From contig NC_046677.1 in NCBI RefSeq assembly GCF_003369915.1, forward strand, positions 16,306,001-16,370,000: a DNA stretch of 64,000 nucleotides. Direction: 5' to 3'. The notes under the pieces are model-generated. The model ran no database searches and had not been told where the DNA came from. It was given only the letters and a program-made list of their open reading frames with translations. Each line of letters starts with the position of its first letter. Position 1 is the first letter of the stretch. A program made the position numbers and the translations under genes. Origin of the DNA: Drosophila miranda (lineage: Eukaryota; Arthropoda; Insecta; Diptera; Drosophilidae). This document shows positions 44,245 through 61,600 of the stretch, in pieces.

Positions 44245-46958
44245 ATGATGGAAAACTTCGAGGAAATTCACTTGGGTCATATTATTACCAAGGATTTGTC
44301 CGACATGGCCGATGTTCAATTGCCGAATGCCAAAGAGTTTCTCAGCTTTGAGAACACTTCAACAAATTTTGAATTTGGCGCCGAAATTCTGGCAACGGCA
44401 ACGGCAACAACGTCGACTGCGACTGCGACATCTACATCAACATCGACAGCAACAGGCGGCGGACCGGCAGCCAAAGCAAATGTTGAAATCAAAACAAAAA
44501 TATTTGAAGAACAAGAAATTGGCGCCAATATGGATATGGGAGCAGAAATATTGAATGTACTTCCGCCGCTGCAGCAACAGTCCAAAATTCTAGAAAAGTC
44601 CAACTCCGAGTGTGACGATGAAGAAGAGGAAGAGGAGGATGATGAAGACGACGACGACGACGACGATGATGATGATGATGAGGACGAGGAGGCCACTGGC
44701 GAAGAGACCAACGAGGATGAGGACGACACCAGCTCGGACTGCTCATCGGTAGGAGGTGGTGGTGCCACCGACTGGAAGCTCCGCTGGCTGCAACGCGAAC
44801 TTTACACAGGTCGTGTGCACCGCCAGGTGATTGCCAGCATTATGCCACACTTTGCCACAGGTCTGGCCGCCGACACTGATGACTCAGTGCTGTGGGATTA
44901 TCTGGCCCATCTTTTGAACGAGCCGAAGCGGCGAAACAAGCTTCCGAATGTCAATACCTTTTGCGATGTCATCGATCTGGTGCAGAAATCTTCCCGAATT
45001 ATTGTGCTGACTGGCGCTGGAGTGTCTGTCTCCTGTGGCATACCAGACTTTCGCTCCACCAATGGCATCTATGCCCGTCTGGCCCATGATTTTCCCGATT
45101 TACCAGATCCGCAGGCCATGTTTGATATCAACTACTTCAAGCGTGATCCGCGGCCCTTCTACAAGTTTGCACGGGAGATCTATCCGGGGGAGTTTAGGCC
45201 CTCGCCCTGTCATCGTTTCATAAAGATGCTGGAGACCAAAGGCAAGCTGCTGCGCAATTATACGCAGAATATCGATACTCTGGAGCGGGTGGCAGGCATT
45301 CAGCGGGTCATTGAATGCCACGGATCCTTCTCGACGGCCTCGTGCACCAAATGCAAGTTCAAGTGCAATGCGGATGCCCTGCGGGCTGACATCTTTGCCC
45401 AGCGCATACCCGTCTGTCCGCAGTGCCAGCCCAACAAGGAGCAGAGTGTGGATGCCTCGGTGGCCGTAACCGAAGATGAGCTCCGGCAACTGGTCGAGAA
45501 TGGCATTATGAAGCCCGACATTGTTTTCTTCGGAGAGGGTAAGTCCTACGTCGCTCTGCCCGTCGAATAGCCTTCACTTTTACTTGATTTTTTCCCTCTT
45601 TGAAAATAGGTTTACCCGATGAGTACCATACAGTGATGGCCACAGACAAGGACTGTTGCGATCTGTTGATTGTGATTGGCTCCTCGTTGAAAGTGCGACC
45701 CGTGGCACACATTCCCAGCAGTATACCGGCAACAGTGCCGCAGATTCTCATCAATAGGGAGCAGTTGCATCATCTGAAATTTGACGTGGAGTTGCTGGGT
45801 GACTCTGATGTTATTATCAATCAGATCTGTCACCGTTTATCAGGAGACGATGGCTGCTGGAAGCAGATGTGCTCCGAGGAGGCAATGCTCACCGAATGCA
45901 AGAATCTAATGCCGCCCGAGCATCATCATCACCTTGGCCTACATCATCATCAATATCTACACCATCGACACTGCATCTCGGAGAGCGAGCAGCAGTCACA
46001 GTTGGACACAGACACGCAGTCCCTAAAGTCGAATGGGTCTACCGATTACATTTTGGGTTCGGCTGGAACTTGCTCAGACTCGGGCTTTGAGTCCTCCACA
46101 TTCACATCCACAGGCAACACTAGCAAGCGCCCACAAAGTGCTGATGATGCCCATGATCGGGCTGCTATTGAGCGTATCAAGACAGACATTCTGGTGGAGC
46201 TAAATCAGACTACTTTGAGCTGTGACCGTCTGGCTGCAGCAGCAGCGGTACCACTACCTGCCGCTTCACCCGGGGATGCGCCAGTAGAGAGCTATCGTCA
46301 CTTGTCGATCGACTCCTCAAAGGACAGCGGTATCGAGCAGTGCGACAACGAAGCCTCCTCCGCCAACTCTGCCAACCCCTATGTTCGGCCCAGTAATCTG
46401 GTCCAAGAGACCAAGACGGTAGTGGGGCCCAGGCTACCACCAAGGCCGGCACAGCGCGGCGGCAAGCGACAGACAGCCGCCGAGCGTCTTGTCCCAGGCA
46501 CCTTTTATTGTCACACGAACAACTGTTCGTATGTGTTCCCGGGTGCCCAGGTCTTCTGGGATAACGAGTACAGTGATGATGATGATGAGGATGACGAGGT
46601 GATGCGTAAGGATGGCAGGATGATGCCCAAGGGACATGCTGCAGATCTCTTTGGCAATATGGGAGGAGCCAACGATGATGATGACGATGATGAGGACGCC
46701 TGCGATCTGAATTCCGTACCATTGTCACCACTACTGCCGCCATCGCTAGAGGCACACATTGTCACCGAGATAGCTGGTGGCGTTAGCGGGCTAGATGACT
46801 CTGAGCTTCCATTGGACAGCAGTCCCAGTAAGAAGAGAACAAGCTCCAGCCTTGAGCAACAACAGCCAGCACCAGCGATTGCGGGTGAAACGCCGCCATC
46901 GAAGAAGCGACGGCCCAGCGAGGAGGAGGAGACTCCTCCTCCGACAAACGTCGTGTAA
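44245..46958 (+). CDS. Sirt1: Sirt1/Sir2 NAD-dependent protein deacetylase, 880 aa
   Basis: Coding exons are 44245-45538 and 45610-46958 with a 71-nt GT-AG intron; phase 1 agrees. The start M-M-E-N-F-E-E-I matches the fly orthologue. The catalytic core holds 'GAGVSVSCGIPDFRS' (NAD binding), 'TQNIDTLE', the catalytic His in 'VIECHGSF', two zinc cysteine pairs ('CTKCKFKC', 'CPQC'), 'PDIVFFGEG' and 'GSSLKVRPVA'. Long disordered tails flank it. The N-terminal one has a nearly pure Asp/Glu tract (about residues 128-155, GAN triplets at 44617-44685). It removes acetyl groups from histones and other nuclear proteins, silencing chromatin and linking it to NAD level. The C-terminus 'SKKRRPSEEE' is shared with fly Sirt1. 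Confidence 0.97.
44617..44690 (+). repeat. GAN triplet repeat coding an Asp/Glu tract in Sirt1
   Basis: Runs of GAA, GAG, GAC and GAT codons make about 24 successive acidic residues. It is slippage-prone, so length variation between strains is likely. Confidence 0.85.
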
Positions 46959-49043
46959 AGTTAAATTATATTGCATGCTTGGTAGTAGGATAATATTTAT
47001 TTTAAATTCAAGTTAAATCAATTGATGCTTAAAAATCCACACAACCACAGAATATGAATATATGTCCAGAGAAGCTCGCCCTTGAACCTAACGTAAAGAT
47101 TGAAGTGCATCGAGAACACACGAGAGGCTTTAACCCTCGTCCTCCGCTTCCCCGGAATGATATATCATTCCTTCTGATATTTTCTGCACAAGCTCTCAGT
47201 TTATTTATTTCTTCCCTTTCAAAACGGAACGCAACGCTGTAAATGTTAGTATTTTATTATTATAAGTTTGTTATTGAGGCCTTTTTAGATAAAGCAAATA
47301 AAGATGATAGTTGGAAACAAAAAAAAAAGGTAGATGGAGATGGAAACAAGCGCCTCAACTTTAAATCTAGGCTTAAGATATTAGACATATTAAACTACTA
47401 CAAACATTTCTAGATGTATTTAAGAACTAGACACAAAGAAAAAAATACACTCTGTATATAAGAACACGACTATTACTTTTTTTTACTGTAAATGGATCCC
47501 CCTACCCTAGCCTTCTTTAGTTATCCCCTCCCCCAAATTCTATCGGTTATGGCAACTATTTTTCAAACATCCTTTATCCAAAATATACATACGGACACCC
47601 ACACACACATAACTATATTTATAGTACTATAACTCTGAATCTAATCCGAGTTCGTAGTTTGGTGTGCTGTGCGTGTTGAAACAAATTTAATCAAAATTTT
47701 AGCATAAAATAATTAGCCACCAAACAAAACTGTAGACTCTAGCCATTAAGTCTTAGTTTCTATGTCTAAAAGTGTATTAATATCCACAGAATATAAACGA
47801 AAACTTACAAAAATATGTAAAAACGAATTTGTGTTTGTGTTTTTATTTTGGGGAATGAGATCCTAACTTCGAGATCTTTCAAGTCATACTAAGGCCATAG
47901 GATACGGCGTATTATACCTAAACCATTGTGCTAAATTTGCTTTGTCGTCTTTTAATCGACGAGCTACGATTAATGTAGTTTCTACTACAATACGCTTACC
48001 AAATCAATCTGCATTTCATAAGATTCGTAGTCTTCGAGCTTTACAGCAGCGATTCTTCAAGACGCGGCCCATTGAGGCTCCAATCGAGACGCACAAGAGA
48101 GATGGCGAACTGTCATATCTTGATGGAGACGTTCACTTTGCTTTCCACTGAAGTATCATAGGTTTTCAGGAAATACAATTAATTTATTAACATATTCAGC
48201 CAGACTGCTGTCTCTCGGGGTTTCATTGTACTGATAAAGAAGGCACAAATTCATTAAATTTCAGAGCTAGTTCGCTACGAAGAAGATTATTATTTCATTA
48301 GATTATTATAAAACGTTACAGTTAAGATTCCCAAATAAAAAAAAGAGTATAACGTATTCTTTCAATACTTGCAATTTCGAATTCGGGTTTATTAAGTATT
48401 TTCGACATTAGCTGGTACCTTAATGCTATCTAGATACCTTAGATAAACTACTATTTAGAGGGTTGGGTTGCCTTTCTTCAAAACTATACCATTTAATGCT
48501 CTCTGCGGAAATGAGAAACCAAATTGGAGAAAGAGAGCGCGCGCTGTGGCGATCTATTGTGTGATCTCGCGGTGATTCTTACGGACTAGGAGCAGCAGCC
48601 AGCGGTCCCGACTTACACTTACTATAGCGAGATACTGCCTGGACTTCCTGGATTCAATATGACATTTTGTGGATAGACTATTGGGGGGCGGGTTTGGTCA
48701 GCAACGTAACCTATTTACAATTATAACAATATATATTGTATGCGTTGCCTTTGATTTTATATATTTATATACTTTATATATAAAAAACTATGAGTGCTAA
48801 GAAAAAAATGTTTCCTTCCAACCACCCCGCAATAAATTGGTTTGTGGTACAGAGATTGTGAGTGTTATAACAAGAGCGTACATCTATCTGTAGCTACTAC
48901 GTACGGACTATGACACGATTTAAATCGATATATAAAATAACGCGCGTTGTGTGTGAGAGACTGGCGTGAGGTTATACATTTCTGTGTTTAGGCAACGTTC
49001 TCCAAGGGCTAACAAATACTTCAGTATGTATTATATATATATA

Positions 49044-49082
<39 letters not shown>

Positions 49083-49166
49083 GTGTGTGTCTCGGTGATA
49101 AATTTCGTATTGATTTAAAAAAAAAATGAAATATATATGAAAGTCGATCCAAACATGATCCCCGCA
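46959..49166. other. Convergent 3' flanks of Sirt1 and Sfmbt
   Basis: About 2.2 kb of AT-rich DNA that should contain both 3' UTRs. A (TA)n microsatellite lies at 49036-49078. A small frame at 47942-48151 is not supported as a gene. Several AATAAA signals are present on both strands. Confidence 0.6.
49036..49078. repeat. (TA)n microsatellite
   Basis: About 20 dinucleotide repeats with one interruption (tctc), in the 3' flank of Sfmbt. Confidence 0.9.
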
Positions 49167-54243
<5,077 letters not shown>

Positions 54244-56576
54244 AGACGATGTTGATATTAATGATTCCAGGGATTTTGATTCAGATTCAGGAGGGCCAAA
54301 ACATTTATATGATACCGATTCTCATATATTTTGAGTATAGATCTTATCTCTGAATAGCAGCTGGAAAGGAGGCTAAAAAAAAAATTTTTAAATTTTATGA
54401 TTATTATTAATAAAACTATAAGCCTCAATCTACGACCAATTTAAAATGTGAAAAAACAACAAACATGTCGTGTACATGACTCTGAACTTCAATGTGCACA
54501 CGAATCAATATAAGCCTTTTAAATACGAAGCAAGATGTTTCATCTGAAAACAAAATCCATTTGAATTTTCTTTCGACGCTTCGTGGGTACGTGCGCGCGG
54601 GTTAAGATACTGGTACTTCATCTCTCTTTTGGCCTATCCTTCGTATCAGACCGCAGTCAATCAAGCCATGCCCAAGCAATTTATTTGCTTTTGGTTTCTT
54701 TGGTCGACGAAACATGGTCAAAATATATATATTTATTTAGCTTAAGAAATAATCTGTGATATTTAGGAAGTTAAACAGAAGAACGGACCAAGAGTGGTTA
54801 CATATATACATATGTAGTTAAGTGGTGTCGAAAGAGTTTCCTTTATCCTACTAGAAACATACAAACAAATAAAATCTCTGTGAATAGCAATTATCCCAAT
54901 GGGCTTGAATATCTGTAGATCGGTAGATGCCACAGACACCAGAAAAAAGCCTTAATTTCGAGTTATAATTGTTTAAATTTGGAATTACGGAGACAGGACT
55001 TTCGAGCACATGTCTGAGAATTTATGTACATACATACATACATGCATGTACATATTCTCAACAGATCTTTTCAGTGTTTTTGTTAGTAAGTTCAAGCTCC
55101 CCAAACACACACACATAGAACAATAATACACAAACACCAACACAAATATACAGTAAAGACTCCTTTGCAAGGGCCCAAGGGCCATATGGAGTTTATCCGA
55201 CGGCGCCTGATTCCTCGTTGAGCCCCGTTTGTTTGCCTTTTTCCTTTTCTCTCTCTCTCTCTTTACGTTTTTTTTCGCACGCAGCTGCTGCGCAAAGGGA
55301 GCTACAACAGGCAGAGCAGCGGCATGGAAATGTGATTAATGACTTCCGCTGCTGCCTGGCCAGACGTATTCAAATTAGTTTTAGACAAATGCAATTGCTT
55401 CGAGCCCCAAAAGCAATACACTTTTGTATAGAATATCACCGAAATTCCGGTAATTCTTTTTACTTTGAACCATACACTCACACGAAAAGTCAATGAAGCG
55501 CACCGTGCGCGCAGACACCAACGAACACAGCACACAAAAGAAAACGTTCAAAATAGCCGTACGATGGTTAAACTTACATTTGTAGAACAATTAACGAGTT
55601 TGCTTTAGGGTCTATATACAGTATCCACTTGTTGCAGACGTTTTTTAAGCATTTTCAATTGTTTTATTACGATTTATGCGAGTTTTTTGTGTGCTAAATT
55701 TGCGCCAGAGCAGGGCTGGCAATTAGCTTCCAGGGTTGCACTGGACACTAGTCGATAGCATTTTGGCATTCTTTTTCGCGCAAAACGAAACGACCAAGGC
55801 TGCGCGCACCAGTGCTGGCAGTTTTGATTATTTCAGGCTAAATCTGGTACTTTTAAAAGTGGAATAGATTAAAATTTGCAAATAGCTTACATATGTATAT
55901 AAGGTGCTCAGCATATTTTTAAAATCATATACTCAGATCATCAAAATTTTCCATCGCCCGGATCAGGGATGATATTGGTATAGAAACGATAAGAAATGCA
56001 TGCCTGTATTTTGCAGCAGTCGTTGTCTAAATGCAGATTAGCAAAATAAAATTTCGATTAATACTGGAATGACAACCGATACGTACTGGAAAAGCAAATA
56101 TGATGAAAGACAAAGAAAGACGGTTATTTGTATATTATAATTAATTAATTTTATACCCGGGACTCATAATATTCATTTTTAAGGAAATAAAAATCGGTTG
56201 CATTGCCGTTCTCCAGCGCCCACAAATAATACATTTCTGCTTGCTTTCATACAACAATTTTAATTGTTCTATTTGTTAAAGTGAAACCGTAAGGCATGTG
56301 CACCTTTTTACACATCTTCGGGAAACCAAAAATGTGTTGTTTGTGAGGTGTATTCAGTCTTAGCATAATTTTTAGCTTTTTTTCAGCTTAGCCATTTTGG
56401 CATATTTTCTTCTCGTTCTAGCTTACTTTCGTACTCTGACATTCTGGCAGCCCTGGCGCGCACAACAACAATACATATCTATGGAGTATTTACCAACACT
56501 GTACAGTTAGTTTGTTGTCAAAAATAATGAAAAGCCAAATATTCGATGAGTAATTAAATAATATTGAAAAAAAGAA
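54244..56576. other. 5' flank of Sfmbt and of the RUN-PX gene (divergent)
   Basis: A 2.3 kb divergent intergenic region. It should hold the Sfmbt 5' UTR (perhaps with an intron) and the start of the RUN-PX transcript. A CT-rich run lies at 55249-55263 and a (CATA)n run near 55025-55045. No frame is supported. Confidence 0.5.
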
Positions 56577-58157
56577 ATGCCAGAAAATGCTTCTTTGGAG
56601 CACTCGCTGCAGAGCATGCGGACCAATCTGAGTGGCAGTACTTTTGGACAACGCCGCGAGGATATCTTTCGACGACTCAAGGAAAGTGCGCGTCAAATCT
56701 CCCTCCATTATGATGGCAAAGAGCTGGCCACCGAACGGGACGAATCGGTGCAGGAATTCTGTGAAGCTCTGGAGGATCTCCTAAGCTATGGTCTTCGGCA
56801 GTCCATCAGCGTTACCTTCAGTGCGGCCAGCTTTCTCCAGAACATGCAGGAGATTGTGACTGGAAACGCTGGCGGGAGTGGCGGCGGCAACGGCAGTAAC
56901 AACAATGACACCACATTCTGGGACTTTTGCCAATCGCACCTAACGCCACATGAAAGACAACGCTACATGGAATTGAAGCAGATATGGACCAAGACAGGAC
57001 GAGGACGGGCCTTTATCCGCTCCACACTCAACGAGAAGCGCCTGCAGAGTCACGTACTTACCTGGCTGAGCGATGAGGAGCAGCTGCATCGCTACTACAC
57101 ACCTTGGTCGCTACTGCTCAATGAAGAGGCTGCCAAGAAACTGCCCGAGATTCTAGACAGCCTCAAGGATGTGTTATTTGCTCTCCAAGTGGACACAACG
57201 GAACTGAATGCTCCCAAACGGTCAACGGCAGCTGTTCCGGGCAAGGAGGAACCCATTATATATGCCCCCAATCCTGTACCTGTGGCATCGCGTAAACAGA
57301 GACGCACTGCCAACGCTGTGGAGCGTCCTATCGAGGGGGCCAGCTCTACCGAAGATTTGTTGGGTGCCCTCTCGCCCAGAGAGTCGCTGGAGGTGCAACA
57401 ACTCATGTCCAAAGATGTCGTGGAGGAGGAGTTGTCGAAACTGATAGCCGAGGATGGATCTGCTGCCCCGTATGATCCGATAGAACCAGAGCTGGAATTC
57501 CTTAAAACACCTTTGCCAGATGTCCAGCCCACAAACGATCAAGCTGCCGTCGATTCGGAGTTCTTTGAGGACCGCAGTGACACCTCATCGCAGTGGAGCA
57601 AGTCCTCGTCATCGGCCACCTGCATAGCCAACACGCAACAGCAAGTGGCGCTGGAGGAGCAGATGAATCTTCTGACCGAACGTTGCGCCTTGCTGGAAAC
57701 TCGAGTGCAGGAGCTGAAGCTGCAGAACCGTCAGTTAGTGCGTCGCCTCACCAGGCAGTTTGAGGAGACCGGCATTGATCCAACCTCGTCGTTTTGCGCC
57801 AACTTCCTGATTACCATTCCACAGGTAAAGCTCGCGAAGACCCAGCGCTCGGGCTCACACTACACCTACGAGATACACATAACGATGCGGCAGCGCCTGG
57901 AGCACTGGACCCTCTTCCGACGCTACAGTGATTTCAACAAGCTACACAAGTCCCTGATGCGAACCCATCCTGTGGTCAGCTCTGTGGAGTTTCCGCCCAA
58001 GAAGCATTTTGGCAATATGAATCTGGTGTTTGTGGAGGAACGTCGGCAGCAGTTGCAAATCTATTTGTTGAACCTGGTCGAGACATTGCCACCGGTGGAG
58101 GCTTGCAAATCAAAGGCGGAGCTGCAAAAAGCCTTTCCCTTCTTCAGAGAGAGATAG
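56577..58157 (+). CDS. RUN- and PX-domain protein, sorting nexin 29-like, 526 aa
   Basis: Single coding exon, ATG at 56577, TAG at 58155. The RUN domain spans roughly residues 50-200 ('EFCEALEDLLSYGLR', 'FWDFCQSHL', 'GRGRAFIRSTLNEKRL', 'SHVLTWLSD'). RUN domains bind small GTPases of the Rab/Rap type. After a disordered acidic linker there is a coiled coil (about 360-395, 'EEQMNLLTERCALLETRVQ'). The C-terminal PX domain (about 410-525) has the PI3P-binding 'RRYSDF' and the proline loop 'EFPPKKHFG'. It probably works on endosomes. This domain order matches vertebrate SNX29, a reasonable but not certain orthologue call. Confidence 0.9.
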   Translation: MPENASLEHSLQSMRTNLSGSTFGQRREDIFRRLKESARQISLHYDGKELATERDESVQEFCEALEDLLSYGLRQSISVTFSAASFLQNMQEIVTGNAGGSGGGNGSNNNDTTFWDFCQSHLTPHERQRYMELKQIWTKTGRGRAFIRSTLNEKRLQSHVLTWLSDEEQLHRYYTPWSLLLNEEAAKKLPEILDSLKDVLFALQVDTTELNAPKRSTAAVPGKEEPIIYAPNPVPVASRKQRRTANAVERPIEGASSTEDLLGALSPRESLEVQQLMSKDVVEEELSKLIAEDGSAAPYDPIEPELEFLKTPLPDVQPTNDQAAVDSEFFEDRSDTSSQWSKSSSSATCIANTQQQVALEEQMNLLTERCALLETRVQELKLQNRQLVRRLTRQFEETGIDPTSSFCANFLITIPQVKLAKTQRSGSHYTYEIHITMRQRLEHWTLFRRYSDFNKLHKSLMRTHPVVSSVEFPPKKHFGNMNLVFVEERRQQLQIYLLNLVETLPPVEACKSKAELQKAFPFFRER

Positions 58158-58687
58158 CAGAGAGTAGCAGGTGATGTGATGATTTGAAAACCAACCAACC
58201 AACGAAGCTCGTTAAGAACAAGTATTCAATTATATAATTTCTGTTTTGTTACCAAGATCTTTACTTATATGTGTAATAATGGAGTTTGGTCCAAGTGCTG
58301 TAAAGCAATGATATTAAAAAAAGACCTACACCTAAGCTTTTCCAAACAATAAACAAATTAAAATTAAGTTCAAATTTGAATTATTCAGTAGAATAATCGA
58401 TTGCACATATCGATGTGTGAATGACCATCAATCCATCCCTGGTCGAATCAGCTGCGTTTGTTGTTATCAGCGCCCGCTTTGCTAATTGCGTGTACTTCGT
58501 CATTTTCGTTACTCGATTTTTCGGCAAAATGATATGGTGATCGATCCGAGTTTCCCGCTTTTCCGAATTTCCCTACCTTAGTCATCGCTGGCCGACCTCG
58601 TGACTGCATAACGACAATAATTGCACGCGCTAATTGAATTAGTGTCCAGTAAAGTGGAGGAAGGAGGTTGCATTTATATTCACGGTC
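58158..58687. other. Spacer between the RUN-PX gene and Alg7
   Basis: Contains the RUN-PX 3' UTR with AATAAA at 58349-58354, then the Alg7 promoter and leader. No TATA is obvious. Confidence 0.55.
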
Positions 58688-61600
58688 ATGTCTGGAGCAG
58701 CAATAGCTATAAATGCGGGTATATCCGTGGCAGCCTACTGCATGGCAGTGCGAATGATTCCACGATTCCGTGAGATGTTCATCAAGGCAAATCTCTTTGG
58801 CAACGATCTCTGTAAAAAGGATAAGCCACAGGTGTAAGTCAAGTCTGTTCCGCAAAAAGGAGAATCTTTCCTAACGTATTTCTTTTGCAGTCCCGAATCC
58901 TTTGGCGTGCTAATTGGGTGCATCTTCTTGGTCTCTCTATTTATATTTATTCCCATACCATTTGCTTTCGATGAGGCGGCGGCCACGGATGTTGTGACTG
59001 GCGGGAAACCTGCCACCTTCCCACACGATAAAGTACGTATTCTTTTAAATAAACGACTTGCTTGTGTTCATGTGCTTATCTTTTTAAAAAGTTTGTGGAA
59101 CTGATTGCCGCCCTGCTATCCATTTGCTGCATGATCTTTCTTGGCTTTGCCGACGATGTTCTGGATCTGCGCTGGCGCCACAAGCTTCTCCTGCCCACAA
59201 TCGCCACATTGCCCCTGCTGATGGTCTACTATGTCAACTACAATTCGACCACCGTGATAATGCCAAACTTTGCACGTGGCCTTGTTGGTACCTCTTTGAA
59301 CATAGGTATTGGCATTTGTCTCCAGCCAACTTTATAGCACTTGCTAAATCTCTGTTCTTTTCTGTGCATAGGTGCTCTGTACTATATTTACATGGGCATG
59401 CTGGCTGTATTCTGTACGAATGCCATCAATATATTGGCGGGAATTAATGGCCTGGAGGTGGGTCAGTCCCTGATCATAGCCGGATCCATATTGCTCTTCA
59501 ATTTGATTGAATTTACGCTGGGCCATCAAGTGGACTCGCACATTTTCTCCATTTTCTTTATGTTGCCCTTTCTGGCTACCACGCTGGCTCTTTGGAAATT
59601 TAACAAGTAAGTCTTTTGATTGATGTTCTATATAGTTTATTTTATTTTATAAATACTGAGAATTGATCTGGCAAGTTAACAAATTTCATATAGAATATTC
59701 TGATAGAACATGCTCTCTGAATGCCAATTTCGCATTTAATTAAATCAGGTATCATAAGAATTAATGATTTATATGATGGATTATTTGTATATCAAAAATG
59801 AAGATACAAATTAAAATCAAATATCTTTTGAACGGTGAAGTGAGTATCGAAAAGTGATATACATTTCTGATCTACACTTCAATACCTTTACAAATATTTG
59901 GTGTGTCATACATAAGCCCGTAAAGGACCCAAGATTAGGTTAGATTAGGTAGGGGCGGCGGTCAGGCTTGCTAGAAGCCCGTTACACTTATGCCGGTTTC
60001 GGCCCGTTGTGGTACCGTACCGCTTAAGACCCAATAAAAGAAGTAAAACTGATCTATTATAAAATAGTATACACAAATTCCCAATTAAGATTTTAATGAA
60101 AACTAAAAATACATATCTTTCAAAATTTTTGTGATAATATAACACTTGGCATTACAGATCATGTATATACTTCTTTATATTTCTTAAAAATAATGCTAAA
60201 TTCCGTTCAACTTATTTTCCACAACATAGTTTATGTAATTCCAGCAAAATGTTCTTCGTTTTAGTTTCGTTTTTGGATAAATTCTTCTGGTTTAGTTGTT
60301 GGTTTCTTATCACAGATTTTGCGGGTCTGTCTGTCCTGTCTGCTGAGAGATAATAAATTTGGAATACGATTGGCCAAAAAACACAGAAGGGCGGGCGATG
60401 CTGATGATATGATATGGTGATTATGAGATCGAGATTGACTTTGATGGGGCGTTCGAAAGCAGGCACATATAAATATATATATTTAGAAATCTATTGCCCA
60501 AGTCAGACTTGAGCATCCTTAGTCTTCCTGGAGATCTTCGAAGACATCGACATCGTATAGATTGACTAGCAGCTGCCCAAACTGGCTGCTGTGCAGGAGC
60601 GCCTCGTCGGGGGCATAATACTTCTCGCTTTGCTGACGCAAACGCAACAGCTGTGTAGAACCATCTATGTGGTAACCATTCGCCATTAGCTGCTGCATGT
60701 AGGTGGCATCAATGTGGGCGTTGCGCGTATCGTTGGGCAGCTTCACAGGTAGCTTATGGGACGGGTGCTGGAGCAGGAGTACAATCTGCTCGGGTGGCAA
60801 GCACATCTCACAACTCCAGCCACCATAATGATTGAGATCTCCCAACGTATTGCTGGCCTGGCGCTGCAGCAGATGGGGATCTAGTTGGGCGCCACGCAGA
60901 TGCCCCAAGGAACTTATCACACCGTTCAGGAGAGTCCTCTTCGGATGCTGCCAATAGAAGCCGTATACGTTGTACTTTAGACGAAATCTTAGTGGCAGCA
61001 CATCTTTTGCATAATACTTGAGAAACTTTAAAGCGGCCGGCGCATACACAGTCTGACTGTCGCCATGGAGTAGCAAGTCCTTGGCCTCCATCTGAACACC
61101 GCAGAGCGACCAGAGCTGCCGCCGAAAGTGTGCATAGGCCGCAGCACTGCTGCAGTTGCCAGCCGATGTGCAGCGGAACAGAACATAGCTCGCCTTGCCC
61201 CCAAGCAGACTGTCCAGGCTGCGCTCCTTGCTCCCGTTGCTCACGTAGTAGATGAGGAAGTAGTCGACCACCTCGAGCAGGGCTCTCAGTTGCAGTTCCA
61301 AGAGCTCCAGGCTGATGTGCTCCCAGGCACCAAGATCCACCATGTAGAAGAGACGATGCAGGGAACTCGAGCTGGCTTCAGACAGTTGTAGTGGCGCAGT
61401 GCCGCCTCCCCGCCTGCTGGCCCGACTGTGCGTCATCAGGGCTCGCCAGATGATCTCTGGCTGGCCACAGTCTCGCCCGTGCCAGCCGCTGGCGCATTTG
61501 CACTGCGGCGGAGCCATCAGATAGTCCACATCATTGATGTGCTGGCTCTCGTTGATGGTACCCTCGCGATAGCACCAGAGGGCGGCCGCTGGACCCATCT

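Noticed and set aside
44316-44768. Ser-rich minus-strand frame opposite Sirt1
   Set aside because: It is the complement of the Asp/Glu and Thr repeats of Sirt1.
45100-45489. Minus-strand frame opposite the Sirt1 catalytic core
   Set aside because: A shadow of a strongly conserved coding exon.
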